Shown: positions 42,972 through 52,349, counted from the stretch's first letter. The stretch is 64,000 nucleotides of DNA from Ralstonia condita (GCF_958405655.1 NZ_CATYWO010000003.1:1-64000), one strand, 5' to 3'. Translations and numbers: made by a program. The notes: generated by a model not told the origin, from the letters alone.

Positions 42972-43168
42972 CCTGCCCTAGATGGCGCCTTGAATTTCTG
43001 TTGCAGAGAGGAAAAAGGAAGGGAAACTGTCTGAGCGCAGCGAGTTTTTCCCTTCCCCTCTCTGCGACATAAATCCAAGGGGAAGTCGCCATCTCGGGCG
43101 CGCCTTTCTTTGCTTACCTTTCTTTGGCAAGACAAAGAAAGTAAGTCGGCCCCGGCAGGGGACGAAAC
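42972..43168. repeat. ~200-bp palindromic repeat, copy 2 (inverted)
   Basis: Reverse complement of the repeat at 41223-41420 with scattered differences; core CTGTCTGAGCGCAGCGAG. It lies between the permease stop (43224) and the start of the outer-membrane gene. With copy 1 it brackets that gene in inverted orientation, so the gene could invert by recombination or may have been brought in between repeats. Confidence 0.85.
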
Positions 43169-43223
43169 AAGGAATGCACCACCAGCGTCAGCACGTCGAA
43201 TCCACAGCGTCCACATAGCCACC

Positions 43224-44372
43224 TCAATCCAACGTCTTGCGATAAAACCGCAACGCCACCCCCAACACCACCACCGTAAACACCATCAACGGCCAAATGC
43301 TCGGCCACAGCTCGAACCAGCCGTTGCCCTTGAGCAGGATGCCGCGCGTGAGCCGGTTGAAGTACGTCATGGGCAGCAGGTTGCCGATCACTTGCGCCCA
43401 CTTCGGCATGCCCACGAACGGAAACATGAAGCCCGAGAGCAGGATGTTCGGCAGGAAGTAGAAGAACGTCAGCTGCGTCGCCTGCAGCTGGTTCTGCGCG
43501 AGCGACGACAGCGTGATCCCCACCGTCAGGCTCGCCACGATAAACAGCAGCGCCGACACGTAGACCATCCACACGCTGCCGACAAACGGCACGTGGAAAA
43601 CGAAGACCGCCATCAGCAGGATGATGGTCACCTGCACCAGCCCAATGAAGATGTATGGGACGATCTTGCCCGTCATCACCTCCAGCGGATGCACCGGGGT
43701 GGCGAGCAGGTTTTCCATCGTGCCGCGCTCGCGCTCGCGCGTCATGGCCAGGCCCGTCATCATCACCATGGTCATCGTGAGGATGGTGCCCATCAGGCCG
43801 GGGATGATGTTGTACTGCGTGATGCCTTCCGGGTTGTAGAGCTTGTGCAGACGCACGTCGAACGGCGGTGCGCCGCCGCCCGCGAACGGCGACAACACGC
43901 CTTTCATATCCTTGCTGACCACGCCCTGCACCAGCTGCGAGACCGACGCCAGCGCCAGCCCCGTGGCGGCCGGGTCGGTGGCATCCGCTTCCACCAGCAA
44001 CGAGGGTTTCTCGCCGCGCACCAGCTTGCGCGTGAAGTCCGGCGGAATCGAGACGACAAACTGCAGTTGCCCCTTCGCCAGCGCCTCGCGTGCGGCGGTT
44101 TCATCCGCCAACGTCGTCGTCACATCGAAATACTCGGAATTGCGCATGGCCGCCAGGAAGCTGCGCGTGAATTCGCTCTGATCGGCGGCGATCACCCCGG
44201 TCAGCAGGTGTTTCGGATCGGTGTTGATGGCAAAGCCGAACAGGAACAGTTGCATGATCGGGATGCCGATCATCATGGCGAAGGTGATGCGATCCCGCCG
44301 CAGTTGGAGAAACTCCTTGAGCACCACGCTCCACCAGCGGTGAAGGGAAAAGCGATCCCCGGTGATGCTCAT
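43224..44372 (-). CDS. ABC-2 type exporter permease
   Basis: 382 residues with one N-terminal membrane segment (MIGIPIMQLFLFGFAI), a large periplasmic domain and five C-terminal segments, typical of YhhJ/YbhR-like permeases. GTMENLLATPVHPLEVMTGKIVPYI is the family signature. The 4-base overlap with the ATPase gene implies co-translation. With the ATPase, the adaptor and the outer-membrane protein it forms a tripartite exporter; substrates in relatives are drugs or hydrophobic compounds. Confidence 0.92.
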   Translation of the reverse strand: MSITGDRFSLHRWWSVVLKEFLQLRRDRITFAMMIGIPIMQLFLFGFAINTDPKHLLTGVIAADQSEFTRSFLAAMRNSEYFDVTTTLADETAAREALAKGQLQFVVSIPPDFTRKLVRGEKPSLLVEADATDPAATGLALASVSQLVQGVVSKDMKGVLSPFAGGGAPPFDVRLHKLYNPEGITQYNIIPGLMGTILTMTMVMMTGLAMTRERERGTMENLLATPVHPLEVMTGKIVPYIFIGLVQVTIILLMAVFVFHVPFVGSVWMVYVSALLFIVASLTVGITLSSLAQNQLQATQLTFFYFLPNILLSGFMFPFVGMPKWAQVIGNLLPMTYFNRLTRGILLKGNGWFELWPSIWPLMVFTVVVLGVALRFYRKTLD

Positions 44373-45325
44373 GGCGCATCTCCGTAGTTGTCGGACGAGC
44401 CGCGCATGAGGTGGATGAAGACGTCTTCCAGGCCCGTGCTGATGGGTTCGGCGCGAACGCCCTCTTCGGCTGCGAGGCGACCTAGCGTGGCTTCCAGCGC
44501 GCGGGCGTCGGCGCCGGCCACATGCAGCACCGAGCCGAAGGCAACCGTCTGGTCCACGCCCGGTTGGCCTTCGAGCTTGCGACCCAGGTCCACGAGGTTG
44601 CCGCCCGTCACGGCCCAGGTGGCAAGGTGCTGGCTGGCAATCACGTCATCGGCCGTGCCTTGCGCGAGCAGTTCACCGTAGGCGATGTAGGCGAGCTTGT
44701 GGCAGCGCTCGGCCTCGTCCATGTAGTGCGTGCTGACGAGCACGGAAATCCCCTGCGCGGCCAGCCGGTGCAGCTCTTCCCAGAAGTCGCGGCGCGCTTT
44801 GGGATCCACGCCCGCGGTCGGCTCGTCAAGCAGGAGCAGGTCAGGCTTGTGCAGCATGCAGGCGGCCAGCGCCAGCCGCTGTTTCCAGCCACCCGACAAC
44901 GACCCCGCGAGCTGCTTGGCGCGCGAGGCCAGCCCGAGGTTCTCCAGCGCCTGGTCGACCGCCTCACGCCGGTTGGGCATCTCGTACAGACGCGCGACAA
45001 AGTCGAGGTTCTCGCGAATGGAAAGATCGTCCCAATACGAAAAGCGCTGCGTCATATACCCGACGCGGCGTTTGATCAGCGCCGACTGCCTCAGGATGTC
45101 GTAACCCAGGCAGGTGCCGCTGCCGCTATCCGGTGTGAGAAGCCCGCACATCATGCGGATCGACGTGGTCTTGCCGCTGCCGTTCGGGCCCAGGAAGCCG
45201 AAGATCTCGCCCCGCGCCACCTGCATGGAGAGATCCTTGACGACGTGCTTGTCGCCGAAGTGCTTGTTCAGGCCGCGCACGTCGATGGCGTATTCGCCGG
45301 GCCCGTTGCGGTTGGCGGCGCTCAT
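44369..45325 (-). CDS. ABC exporter ATP-binding protein
   Basis: 318 residues with one nucleotide-binding domain: Walker A GPNGSGKTT, Q-loop YMTQRFSYW, signature LSGGWKQRLALA, Walker B LLLLDEPTAGVDP, and the H-loop STHYMDEAERC. The last ~90 residues form the accessory domain seen in drug-type ABC-2 ATPases. It overlaps both neighbours by 4 bases. E. coli YbhF has two such domains; this one has only one. Confidence 0.95.
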   Translation of the reverse strand: MSAANRNGPGEYAIDVRGLNKHFGDKHVVKDLSMQVARGEIFGFLGPNGSGKTTSIRMMCGLLTPDSGSGTCLGYDILRQSALIKRRVGYMTQRFSYWDDLSIRENLDFVARLYEMPNRREAVDQALENLGLASRAKQLAGSLSGGWKQRLALAACMLHKPDLLLLDEPTAGVDPKARRDFWEELHRLAAQGISVLVSTHYMDEAERCHKLAYIAYGELLAQGTADDVIASQHLATWAVTGGNLVDLGRKLEGQPGVDQTVAFGSVLHVAGADARALEATLGRLAAEEGVRAEPISTGLEDVFIHLMRGSSDNYGDAP

Positions 45326-46284
45326 TGCAGCGTCACCTCGACGGGCTGGCCGGGCCGCAGCCTGGGGCCATCGGCGGCGGCAGGCCGGGCCTCGACCATG
45401 AAGACCAGCTTGTCGCGCGTGGTGTTGCTATAGATCACGGGCGGGGTGTATTCAGCCTCGTTGGCAACGTAGGTGACCGTGGCGGTGACATCGGCCGCAC
45501 AGCCGTCGCAGTGGATGCGTGCCGCCTGGCCAGGCTTGAGAGCGCCCACCACACCTTGCGGCACGAAGAACCGCACTTTCACGTTGGCCGGCGGCAGCAT
45601 GCGCACCACCGGGCTTCCGGCACCCACCCACTCGCCTTCGCGATACAGGGTGTCGAACACCAGCCCGCCCTGCGTGGCCTGCTGCACCTTCTGGTCAAGC
45701 CGCCATTGCGCCTGCGCGACGGCAGCGCGGGCCGCCTGGACCTGCGCAGATTGCGCGCGAATCTGATCCCCGCGCGCGGGCAATTGGGCGATGCGCAATT
45801 GGTTGGTCAACTCGCGCACGCGTTGCGCGTTGGTCTGCGCGCTCGCCCGACTGGAATCGAGCTGCGCCTGGGGAATACCGCCCGCGTGGAACTGCGCCTC
45901 GTCACGCGTCAGCTGGAGGCTCGACAGCTTGTCTGCCGCCACTGCCTGCGCCAGTTGCGCACGGACCGCATCGACCTCGGGCACGCGCTTGCCGAGGTGC
46001 AGGTCCGCCAATTGCGCTTCGGCCGCCTGAAGTTGTGCGACGGCCTGCTGCCGCGCAGCGGTTTCGTCGACGGATTCCAGCGCGAACAACGGCGCACCAG
46101 CGCTGACCGTCTGGCCGCGCTGCACGCTCAACTGTTCCAGTCGCCCGCCCACCGGTGAGGCGACGTACACAAACTCGCCTTCCACGTAGCCTTGGTAGGT
46201 GTTGGGTTCCTGCTTCGCACAGCCGACCAGCATGACGCCCGCCGCCGCACACCCCGCTACACCTGCCCACTTCGCTGCACTCAT
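45322..46284 (-). CDS. HlyD/EmrA-type membrane-fusion lipoprotein
   Basis: About 320 residues from the ATG at 46284, which has GGAGGG at good spacing. The signal ends in a lipobox (AGVMLVGC), so the adaptor is anchored to the inner membrane by a lipid. The biotinyl-lipoyl half-motifs (GYVEGEFVYVASPVGGRLEQLSVQRGQTVSAG and GGLVFDTLYREGEWVGAGSPV) flank a coiled coil of about 130 residues. It resembles YbhG. It links the permease to the outer-membrane channel. Confidence 0.9.
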   Translation of the reverse strand: MSAAKWAGVAGCAAAGVMLVGCAKQEPNTYQGYVEGEFVYVASPVGGRLEQLSVQRGQTVSAGAPLFALESVDETAARQQAVAQLQAAEAQLADLHLGKRVPEVDAVRAQLAQAVAADKLSSLQLTRDEAQFHAGGIPQAQLDSSRASAQTNAQRVRELTNQLRIAQLPARGDQIRAQSAQVQAARAAVAQAQWRLDQKVQQATQGGLVFDTLYREGEWVGAGSPVVRMLPPANVKVRFFVPQGVVGALKPGQAARIHCDGCAADVTATVTYVANEAEYTPPVIYSNTTRDKLVFMVEARPAAADGPRLRPGQPVEVTLQ

Positions 46285-46328
46285 GCCGCCCTCCACCGGA
46301 GTCGTTTGAAGCGATTGAACTGCCTTGC

Positions 46329-47063
46329 CTACCCGCGCCCCTTGCGTCTGGGCGGGCGACCGCGATCAGCCTGGCTGTCAGGCGCCGCCACCGGGCCGAT
46401 GCCGTGCAGCAGCAACGCCGCCACGTGCTGGCCAATGGCGTCGTCGGTCACTTCGGCTGCCCCCGGGAGCCGCTCCCACAGCCCGCGCGTCGCCAGCGGC
46501 AACATCGCCAGACCAATCACGGACACCATCACCAGCGGCGGTTGCAGGCCGGCGTTCACCGCGCCGGCTGCTTGCGCTCGACCGATGCGCCCGACCAGGA
46601 CGGTTGCGCGCTCCAGCGCAATGCGTGCGAACACGCGTTCACGCAACTGGCCGCCCTCACTGGCGATCTCCCGAATCCACAGCGGCGCAAACCACGGTGT
46701 TGCACAGGCCATCGCCACCATGCGCTGCGCCACGCCTGCCACGGCATGCGCCAGGTCAACCACGTCGCCGTCGTCCGCGATCGCCAGCAGCGCTGGCCCC
46801 ATCACCTGGTCGATCAGGGGCCGCAAACGCGCATCGACCACCGCATCGAGCAACTGGTCGCGCGTCTTGAAGTGGTAATGCACCATGGGCGGCGTCACGC
46901 CGGCCTCGCGCGCAATGGCAGCCAGCGTGGTCGGCTCTACCCCGTCGCTGGCGAACCGCGTCACGGCGATGTCGAGCAGACGCTCTCGCAGGTCGTCCTG
47001 CGCCGCACCCTGTGGTCGACGCGGGCGGCCGGGGCGACGTGGAGAAGTTGTTTTGGGTGACAT
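46329..47063 (-). CDS. TetR-family regulator (CecR-like) of the exporter operon
   Basis: About 244 residues from the ATG at 47063. The N-terminal helix-turn-helix (LDIAVTRFASDGVEPTTLAAIAREAGVTPPMVHYHFKTRDQLLDAV) is typical of TetR. It is the first gene of the leftward exporter operon, the same order as cecR-ybhGF in enterobacteria. It probably represses this operon and itself and is released by the exported compound. A dyad 11 bases upstream is the likely operator. Confidence 0.9.
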   Translation of the reverse strand: MSPKTTSPRRPGRPRRPQGAAQDDLRERLLDIAVTRFASDGVEPTTLAAIAREAGVTPPMVHYHFKTRDQLLDAVVDARLRPLIDQVMGPALLAIADDGDVVDLAHAVAGVAQRMVAMACATPWFAPLWIREIASEGGQLRERVFARIALERATVLVGRIGRAQAAGAVNAGLQPPLVMVSVIGLAMLPLATRGLWERLPGAAEVTDDAIGQHVAALLLHGIGPVAAPDSQADRGRPPRRKGRG

Positions 47064-47073
47064 GCCGCCAATA

Positions 47074-47089
47074 TTAATTTCCGGATTAA
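47074..47089. promoter_or_regulatory. Candidate TetR operator
   Basis: TTAAT-TTCCGG-ATTAA forms a 16-bp dyad between the divergent TetR and aldehyde-dehydrogenase genes. The AT-rich half-sites stand out from the GC-rich surroundings. The site could control both directions. Confidence 0.5.
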
Positions 47090-47176
47090 TTAAATTCAAG
47101 GCGGCGGCATCGGCCTTGCACATCGACTGCCCCCGGCGCATGCTGAAGATGACGCAAAGCCCACGCCCCAACCGTC

Positions 47177-48685
47177 ATGCCGACCCCCGCTGAAACGCTG
47201 ATGCAACGCCTGCACCTCGACACGCTCATGGGCGGCACCGGCCCGCTGGTCGCGCGTTCCCCCATCGACGGCGCCGTGCTGGCACGCCTGCCGGTCGAGA
47301 CTGCCGACGACGCAGACCGCATCGTCATGCAAGCGCACACGGCGTTCTCGGCCTGGCGCACCGTGCCGGCCCCGCGTCGCGGCGAACTCGTGCGCCTGCT
47401 GGGTGAAGAACTGCGCGCGCACAAGGAAGACCTCGGCGCCCTTGTCACGCTGGAGGCCGGCAAGATCACGCAGGAGGGCTTGGGCGAAGTGCAGGAGATG
47501 ATCGACATCTGCGACTTTGCCGTCGGGCTGTCGCGGCAGCTTTACGGGCTGACGATCGCCAGCGAGCGGCCCGCGCATCGCATGATGGAAACATGGCACC
47601 CGCTGGGGCCATGCCTGATCATCACCGCATTCAACTTCCCGGTGGCGGTGTGGGCCTGGAACGCCGCCCTGGCACTGGTTTGCGGCGACCCGGTCATCTG
47701 GAAGCCGTCGGAGAAGACGCCCCTTACGGCGCTGGCGGTCGAGCGCCTGTTCCTTCGCGCATGCCAGCGTTTTGGCGCCGCGCCACCCCACCTTGCACAG
47801 GTCGCCATCGGCGAGCGCGGCCTGGGTGAAGCCCTCGCCCACCACCGCGGCATCCCGCTCATTTCCGCCACCGGCAGCACGGGGATGGGGCGCGCCGTGG
47901 CGCAAGCCGCAGCCCCGCGCTTTGCGCGCACGATCCTTGAACTTGGCGGCAACAATGCGGCCATCGTGTGCCCCAGCGCCGATCTTCCGCTGGCGGAACG
48001 CGCCATCGCCTTTGCCGCGATGGGCACGGCCGGGCAGCGCTGTACCTCGCTGCGCCGGCTATTTGTCCATCGCGCGGTGTACGAGGCCCTGGTTCCGCGT
48101 CTGGTGAGGCTGTACGAACGGGTGCGCGTAGGCGACCCGCGCGAGGCCGACACGCTGGTCGGTCCGCTGATCGACGCAGTGGCCTACGAACGCATGCAAT
48201 CCGCACTGGCGCGTGCGCGCGCCGAAGGGGGCACTGTCCACGGCGGCGCACGCACCGCCCGGGCATTCGGCGAGAACGCCTATTACGTGCGCCCCGCGCT
48301 CGTGGAGATGCCCGCGCAGCACGGCGTGGTCTGCGAAGAGACGTTCGCACCCATCCTCTACGTCATGCCGGTCGATTCGCTGGACGAGGCCATCGCCCTG
48401 AACAACGCAGTGCCGCACGGGCTGTCGTCGAGCCTCTTCACGCTCGACATGCGCGAGGCCGAGCGATTTGTGTCGGCCACTGGCAGCGATTGCGGCATCG
48501 CCAACGTCAACATCGGCCCCAGCGGCGCCGAGATTGGCGGAGCGTTCGGCGGCGAGAAGGACACCGGTGGTGGCCGGGAGGCGGGGTCCGATGCGTGGAA
48601 AGGCTATATGCGGCGGGCGACGAATACGCTCAACTACGGTAGCGCATTGCCGCTCGCGCAGGGCATCCGCTTTGACGTGGAATAA
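47177..48685 (+). CDS. ALDH7-family aldehyde dehydrogenase (aminoadipate-semialdehyde type)
   Basis: 502 residues. Motifs: NFPVAVWAWN, KPSEKTPLTALA, GSTGMGRAV, LELGGNNAAIV (catalytic Glu) and the nucleophile in GTAGQRCTSLRR. The C-terminal GGAFGGEKDTGGGREAGSDAWKGYMRR is the signature of antiquitin/AmaB enzymes, which oxidise alpha-aminoadipate semialdehyde in lysine breakdown. Here the neighbours are ornithine aminotransferase and arginase, so glutamate semialdehyde from ornithine is an attractive alternative substrate. No ribosome-binding site is evident before the ATG. Confidence 0.9.
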   Translation: MPTPAETLMQRLHLDTLMGGTGPLVARSPIDGAVLARLPVETADDADRIVMQAHTAFSAWRTVPAPRRGELVRLLGEELRAHKEDLGALVTLEAGKITQEGLGEVQEMIDICDFAVGLSRQLYGLTIASERPAHRMMETWHPLGPCLIITAFNFPVAVWAWNAALALVCGDPVIWKPSEKTPLTALAVERLFLRACQRFGAAPPHLAQVAIGERGLGEALAHHRGIPLISATGSTGMGRAVAQAAAPRFARTILELGGNNAAIVCPSADLPLAERAIAFAAMGTAGQRCTSLRRLFVHRAVYEALVPRLVRLYERVRVGDPREADTLVGPLIDAVAYERMQSALARARAEGGTVHGGARTARAFGENAYYVRPALVEMPAQHGVVCEETFAPILYVMPVDSLDEAIALNNAVPHGLSSSLFTLDMREAERFVSATGSDCGIANVNIGPSGAEIGGAFGGEKDTGGGREAGSDAWKGYMRRATNTLNYGSALPLAQGIRFDVE

Positions 48686-48688
48686 GCA

Positions 48689-49615
48689 CTAGACCTTCGC
48701 TGCTGCCGCGTTGAGCTGGGCGAGACGGACAAGCAGGCGATCCTGCGCCTCGCTCGGGAAACTCGACGTGCGACGCACCGCAAACACGGTGTTCAGGCAG
48801 CGCCGCCCTGCCACCGGCCGGGCAACATGCAGACGCGCGCGCTCCACCGCGTCGCGGATGGCATGCAGGGGCAGGACCGACCAGCCCATGCCGGCCTCGA
48901 CCAGCGTGGCGACTTCTTCGATGTCCGACACGTGATGCGCGCTGACGGTGGTTTCCGGCAACCGCCGAAACAGCGCCTTGAACCACAGGCCATACACCGC
49001 ATCGGATTCGTCGTACGTGACGAACGGCAGTGCCGCGCATTCAGCCAGCGTGCGGGGCGCGGCATGATCACGCAGCGCATGCGCGCCGCAGGCGAGGACG
49101 AACTCCTCGGTGTAGACGGCGTGATGCTCGAACAGCCGCGAGGTTCGCGGCGTGTAGACAAAGCCCAGGTCTGCACGACCGGATTCAACGTGACCGAAGA
49201 CTTCGTCGTCACTGCCGAAGGCAAGCTCCAGGCGCACGTCGTCAAGCAGCGGCCCATCGGACGCGGCAGCCGGCGTCAGCAGTGCGGGCATCAGGACATG
49301 TCGGCCAAAGCTGGAGCCGCTGGCGAGCTTGAGCGATACCCGTTCCATCTCGCCGCTATGCAGTGCGGCACGCAGTTCATCCAGCCCCGCGAACGCGTCC
49401 CGGCACCACGCGCGCACCAATGCTCCGGACCGGGTGAGCACGAGCTTGCGCCCCGAGCGTTCGAACAGCGGCACGCCCAGCCATTGCTCCAACTGTCGCA
49501 TCTGATACGACAGCGCCGGCTGCGACACCGAAAGATGGTCGGCCGCACGCACGAAGCTGCCCTCGTTGGCGACGATCAGAAAGCTATGCAGGTAGCGAAG
49601 CGGGGAGTGCGACAT
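48689..49615 (-). CDS. LysR-family transcriptional regulator
   Basis: 308 residues. The N-terminal winged helix (LRYLHSFLIVANEGSFVRAADHLSVSQPALSYQMRQLEQWLGVPLFER) is followed by a periplasmic-binding-like effector domain. It is convergent with the aldehyde dehydrogenase (3 bases apart) and divergent from the ornithine aminotransferase. It probably regulates arginine or ornithine use. Confidence 0.92.
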   Translation of the reverse strand: MSHSPLRYLHSFLIVANEGSFVRAADHLSVSQPALSYQMRQLEQWLGVPLFERSGRKLVLTRSGALVRAWCRDAFAGLDELRAALHSGEMERVSLKLASGSSFGRHVLMPALLTPAAASDGPLLDDVRLELAFGSDDEVFGHVESGRADLGFVYTPRTSRLFEHHAVYTEEFVLACGAHALRDHAAPRTLAECAALPFVTYDESDAVYGLWFKALFRRLPETTVSAHHVSDIEEVATLVEAGMGWSVLPLHAIRDAVERARLHVARPVAGRRCLNTVFAVRRTSSFPSEAQDRLLVRLAQLNAAAAKV

Positions 49616-49624
49616 GCCGAAGGC

Positions 49625-49690
49625 ACAGGCGTTTAAATATAAAAATTTTGGATGAAAAAACGAAAAACATTCGATTTGATTTCGAGTCTG
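49625..49690. promoter_or_regulatory. AT-rich divergent promoter between LysR gene and rocD
   Basis: The run TTTAAATATAAAAATTTTGG (49632-49651) is far more AT-rich than its surroundings. LysR-type sites have the form T-N11-A in imperfect dyads, and several fit in this stretch. It is the only AT-rich block between the two divergent starts. Confidence 0.4.
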
Positions 49691-49743
49691 TCAGATTGGA
49701 CAATCCGCCGCAAGTGACCGATCTACCTTGCACGGAGGCTCTC

Positions 49744-50970
49744 ATGACGACCGCAATGCAACATCCAAGCTACGCATTGGAAGCACGCTATGGCGCCCGC
49801 AACTACGCGCCCCTGCCCGTCATGCTCGGGCGCGGTGAAGGCGTGTGGCTGTTCGATACGGATGGCCGCCGCTACCTCGACATGATGTCGGCCTACTCGG
49901 CCGTCAGCTTCGGCCACTCGCATCCGAAGCTGGTCGCTGCGCTGATCGAGCAGGCGCAACGTCTGACGCTCACCTCACGCGCCTTCCACAACACGGAGCT
50001 CGGCCCGTTCCTGGCCGACGTCTGCCGCATCACGCGGATGGACCGGGCGCTGCCGATGAACACCGGCGCGGAAGCCGTCGAAACCGCCATCAAGGCCGCC
50101 CGCAAGTGGGCGCGCGACGTCAAGGGCCTGGCACCCGATGCAGCCGAGATCATCGTCTTCGAGAACAACTTCCATGGCCGCACGACGACCATCGTCGGCT
50201 TTTCCTCGCATGAACAGTACCGCTACGGCTTCGGGCCGTTCGCGGCGGGTTTCCGGCGCATTCCGTTCGGCGACGCGCAAGCGCTGCGCGCTGCGATGGG
50301 CCCGAACACGGGCGCCATCCTGATCGAACCCGTGCAGGGGGAAGGCGGGATCGTCGTGCCGCCGCCCGGCTACCTGACGCTTGCACGCGAACTGGCCACG
50401 CAGCACAACGCATTGCTGATCTGCGACGAAGTCCAGACCGGACTCGGCCGTACCGGCGACATCCTGGCGAGCTGGCACGAAGGCGTGCAGGCCGATCTCG
50501 TCGTGCTCGGCAAGGCGCTGGGTGGCGGCATGATGCCGGTGTCGGCCATCGCGGGGCGGGAGGCGGTGATCGGCGTATTCCAGCCGGGTGATCACGGCTC
50601 GACGTTTGGCGGCAATCCGCTGGCGGCGCACATCGGGCGCGCGGCACTCGCCTTGCTGAGTGAAGAACAACTGCCGCAGCGCGCCGCACGGGTGGGCGAG
50701 GCGTTCATGGGCGAGCTGAACACGCTCATCGGCCACGGCGCGCGTCAGGTACGCGGGCGCGGGCTGATGATCGGCCTGCAACTCGAGGCCGACATCGACG
50801 CACATGACTTCGCCTTCGCACTGGCCGAGCGCGGCGTGCTGACCAAGGACACCTACGGCAACGTGGTCCGGCTGACACCGCCGCTGGTGATTGGCGAGGC
50901 AGAGCTGGCGCTGGCGGCGGAGGCCATTCGCGCCACGCTGGCCGGATGGCCGCGCCGCAAGGCGGCCTGA
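49744..50970 (+). CDS. rocD: Ornithine-oxo-acid aminotransferase
   Basis: About 408 residues from the ATG at 49744, with GGAGG upstream; an earlier in-frame TTG at 49648 adds residues that do not fit the family. PLP-dependent class III aminotransferase: NTGAEAVETAIKAARKW, FHGRTTTIVGFSSH, ICDEVQTGLGRTG and the PLP lysine in LGKALGGGMMPVSA. RYGARNYAPLPVML near the N-terminus is characteristic of ornithine delta-aminotransferase, which makes glutamate semialdehyde. It is followed 30 bases later by arginase, so arginine goes to ornithine and then to the semialdehyde. Confidence 0.93.
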   Translation: MTTAMQHPSYALEARYGARNYAPLPVMLGRGEGVWLFDTDGRRYLDMMSAYSAVSFGHSHPKLVAALIEQAQRLTLTSRAFHNTELGPFLADVCRITRMDRALPMNTGAEAVETAIKAARKWARDVKGLAPDAAEIIVFENNFHGRTTTIVGFSSHEQYRYGFGPFAAGFRRIPFGDAQALRAAMGPNTGAILIEPVQGEGGIVVPPPGYLTLARELATQHNALLICDEVQTGLGRTGDILASWHEGVQADLVVLGKALGGGMMPVSAIAGREAVIGVFQPGDHGSTFGGNPLAAHIGRAALALLSEEQLPQRAARVGEAFMGELNTLIGHGARQVRGRGLMIGLQLEADIDAHDFAFALAERGVLTKDTYGNVVRLTPPLVIGEAELALAAEAIRATLAGWPRRKAA

Positions 50971-51000
50971 GCCATCACGCATTGAACAAGGGGAGTGGAC

Positions 51001-51930
51001 ATGACCATCATCGACGTGATTGGCGCAGCCATCGGATGCGGGGCGCAAGACGACGGCTGCAAGGACGGCCCGCGCGCGCTGCTGCAAGCCGGCGCGCTCG
51101 CACGGCTGCGAACGCCGGGGACGCAGAGCGGACTCGTGCATGACATCGAACTGGCGATGGCGGCGGGCCACAGCCGCGCCGCGCGCCTGGCAGCGCAACA
51201 CGGTGTGGCGGGCTTTTCGCGCGCGCTGGCCGATGCGACGGCGCACAGCCTGCACGAGGGCCATGTCCCGGTGGTGATCGGCGGGGACCACTCGTGTGCG
51301 ATTGGCACGTGGTCGGGCGTGGCAAGCGCGTTGCGACCGCATGGGCCGCTGGGGCTGATCTGGATCGATGCTCACCTCGACAGCCATACGCCGCAAAGCA
51401 GCGATTCCGGCGCCATCCACGGAATGCCGCTGGCAGCACTGCTCGGCCATGGTGCACCTGCACTCACGCAGGTGCGCGACGCCGCACCAAAGGTGCTGCC
51501 GCAGCATGTGGCGGTGATTGGCGCACGCAGCTACGAGCCAGCTGAACGGGCGTTGCTCGATCAGCTCGGCGTGCGTGTGATCGACGCGGATGAGGTGGCC
51601 AGCAACGGCCTGCGCGCGACGATGGCCGATGCCATCCGCCAAGTGACGGCCGGCACGGCGGGCTTTGGAGTCACGCTCGATCTGGACGCGTTTGACCCGG
51701 CAGTCGCGCCGGGCGTGGGCTCACCGGAGCCGGGCGGTCTCACGGGGCAGGAGATGGCCCAGGCGCTGGCGGCCTGCGCGCGCGATGCGCGCTTTACGGC
51801 ATTCGAACTGGTGGAATACAACCCGCGCCATGACAAGAACGGGATCACGGCGCGCTTGGCGCTCGACCTGCTGGGCAGCGTCGCGGGCGCGTTGCACGCC
51901 CAGCGCCACGAATATGCGACGGCGGCTTGA
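51001..51930 (+). CDS. rocF: Arginase
   Basis: 309 residues. The Mn-binding motifs are all present: GGDHSCAIGTWSGV, WIDAHLDSHTP (DAHxD) and LDLDAFDP, followed by EYNPRHDKNG near the C-terminus (the VEVNP equivalent). It hydrolyses arginine to ornithine and urea. It ends 8 bases from the convergent folB gene. Confidence 0.95.
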   Translation: MTIIDVIGAAIGCGAQDDGCKDGPRALLQAGALARLRTPGTQSGLVHDIELAMAAGHSRAARLAAQHGVAGFSRALADATAHSLHEGHVPVVIGGDHSCAIGTWSGVASALRPHGPLGLIWIDAHLDSHTPQSSDSGAIHGMPLAALLGHGAPALTQVRDAAPKVLPQHVAVIGARSYEPAERALLDQLGVRVIDADEVASNGLRATMADAIRQVTAGTAGFGVTLDLDAFDPAVAPGVGSPEPGGLTGQEMAQALAACARDARFTAFELVEYNPRHDKNGITARLALDLLGSVAGALHAQRHEYATAA

Positions 51931-51938
51931 GCCGCCCG

Positions 51939-52331
51939 TCAGTCCTTGATCCGAAACACCTCGACACCCACCGACTCGCAATCGGGATAGACGTCGGGCT
52001 TCTCCGTCGACACCCGCGCGGCCAGCACCTGCGGGTGCTTGAGCATCTCTGTGAGCACATCGTCGCAGAGCGTTTCCTGCAGGTGGATATGGCCTTGCGC
52101 CACGCGACGCGACACCGTCTCGCGCATGAAGTCGTAGTCCACCACTTCGTGCAGCTTGTCCTCCGTGGGCGACGAATATTCGAGCGGCACATACAGCTCG
52201 ATATTGATCAGGACGCGCTGCTCGCCCTTCTTTTCGAACTCGTGCACGCCGATGTTGATCTGCACTTCATAGTTGCGCAGGAACATGCGGCGGCAGTGCG
52301 ACAGGCGCGGGTGGGATAACAGGGAAAGCAT
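51939..52331 (-). CDS. folB: Dihydroneopterin aldolase family (FolB/FolX)
   Basis: 130 residues. FLRNYEVQINIGVHEFEKKGEQRVLINIELYV is the conserved N-terminal segment, with a Glu (GVHEFEKK) and a Tyr (VVDYDFM) at the active site; TEKPDVYPDCESVGVEVFR is the end. It cleaves dihydroneopterin to the hydroxymethylpterin needed for folate. The adjacent SDR with a pteridine-reductase motif supports pterin metabolism. FolX-type epimerase activity cannot be excluded. Confidence 0.88.
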   Translation of the reverse strand: MLSLLSHPRLSHCRRMFLRNYEVQINIGVHEFEKKGEQRVLINIELYVPLEYSSPTEDKLHEVVDYDFMRETVSRRVAQGHIHLQETLCDDVLTEMLKHPQVLAARVSTEKPDVYPDCESVGVEVFRIKD

Positions 52332-52349
52332 GGGGCGTCCGGAAAAAGA

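Noticed and set aside
49975..51642. A 555-codon minus-strand frame across rocD and rocF
   Set aside because: Antisense to two well-supported enzymes with intact motifs.
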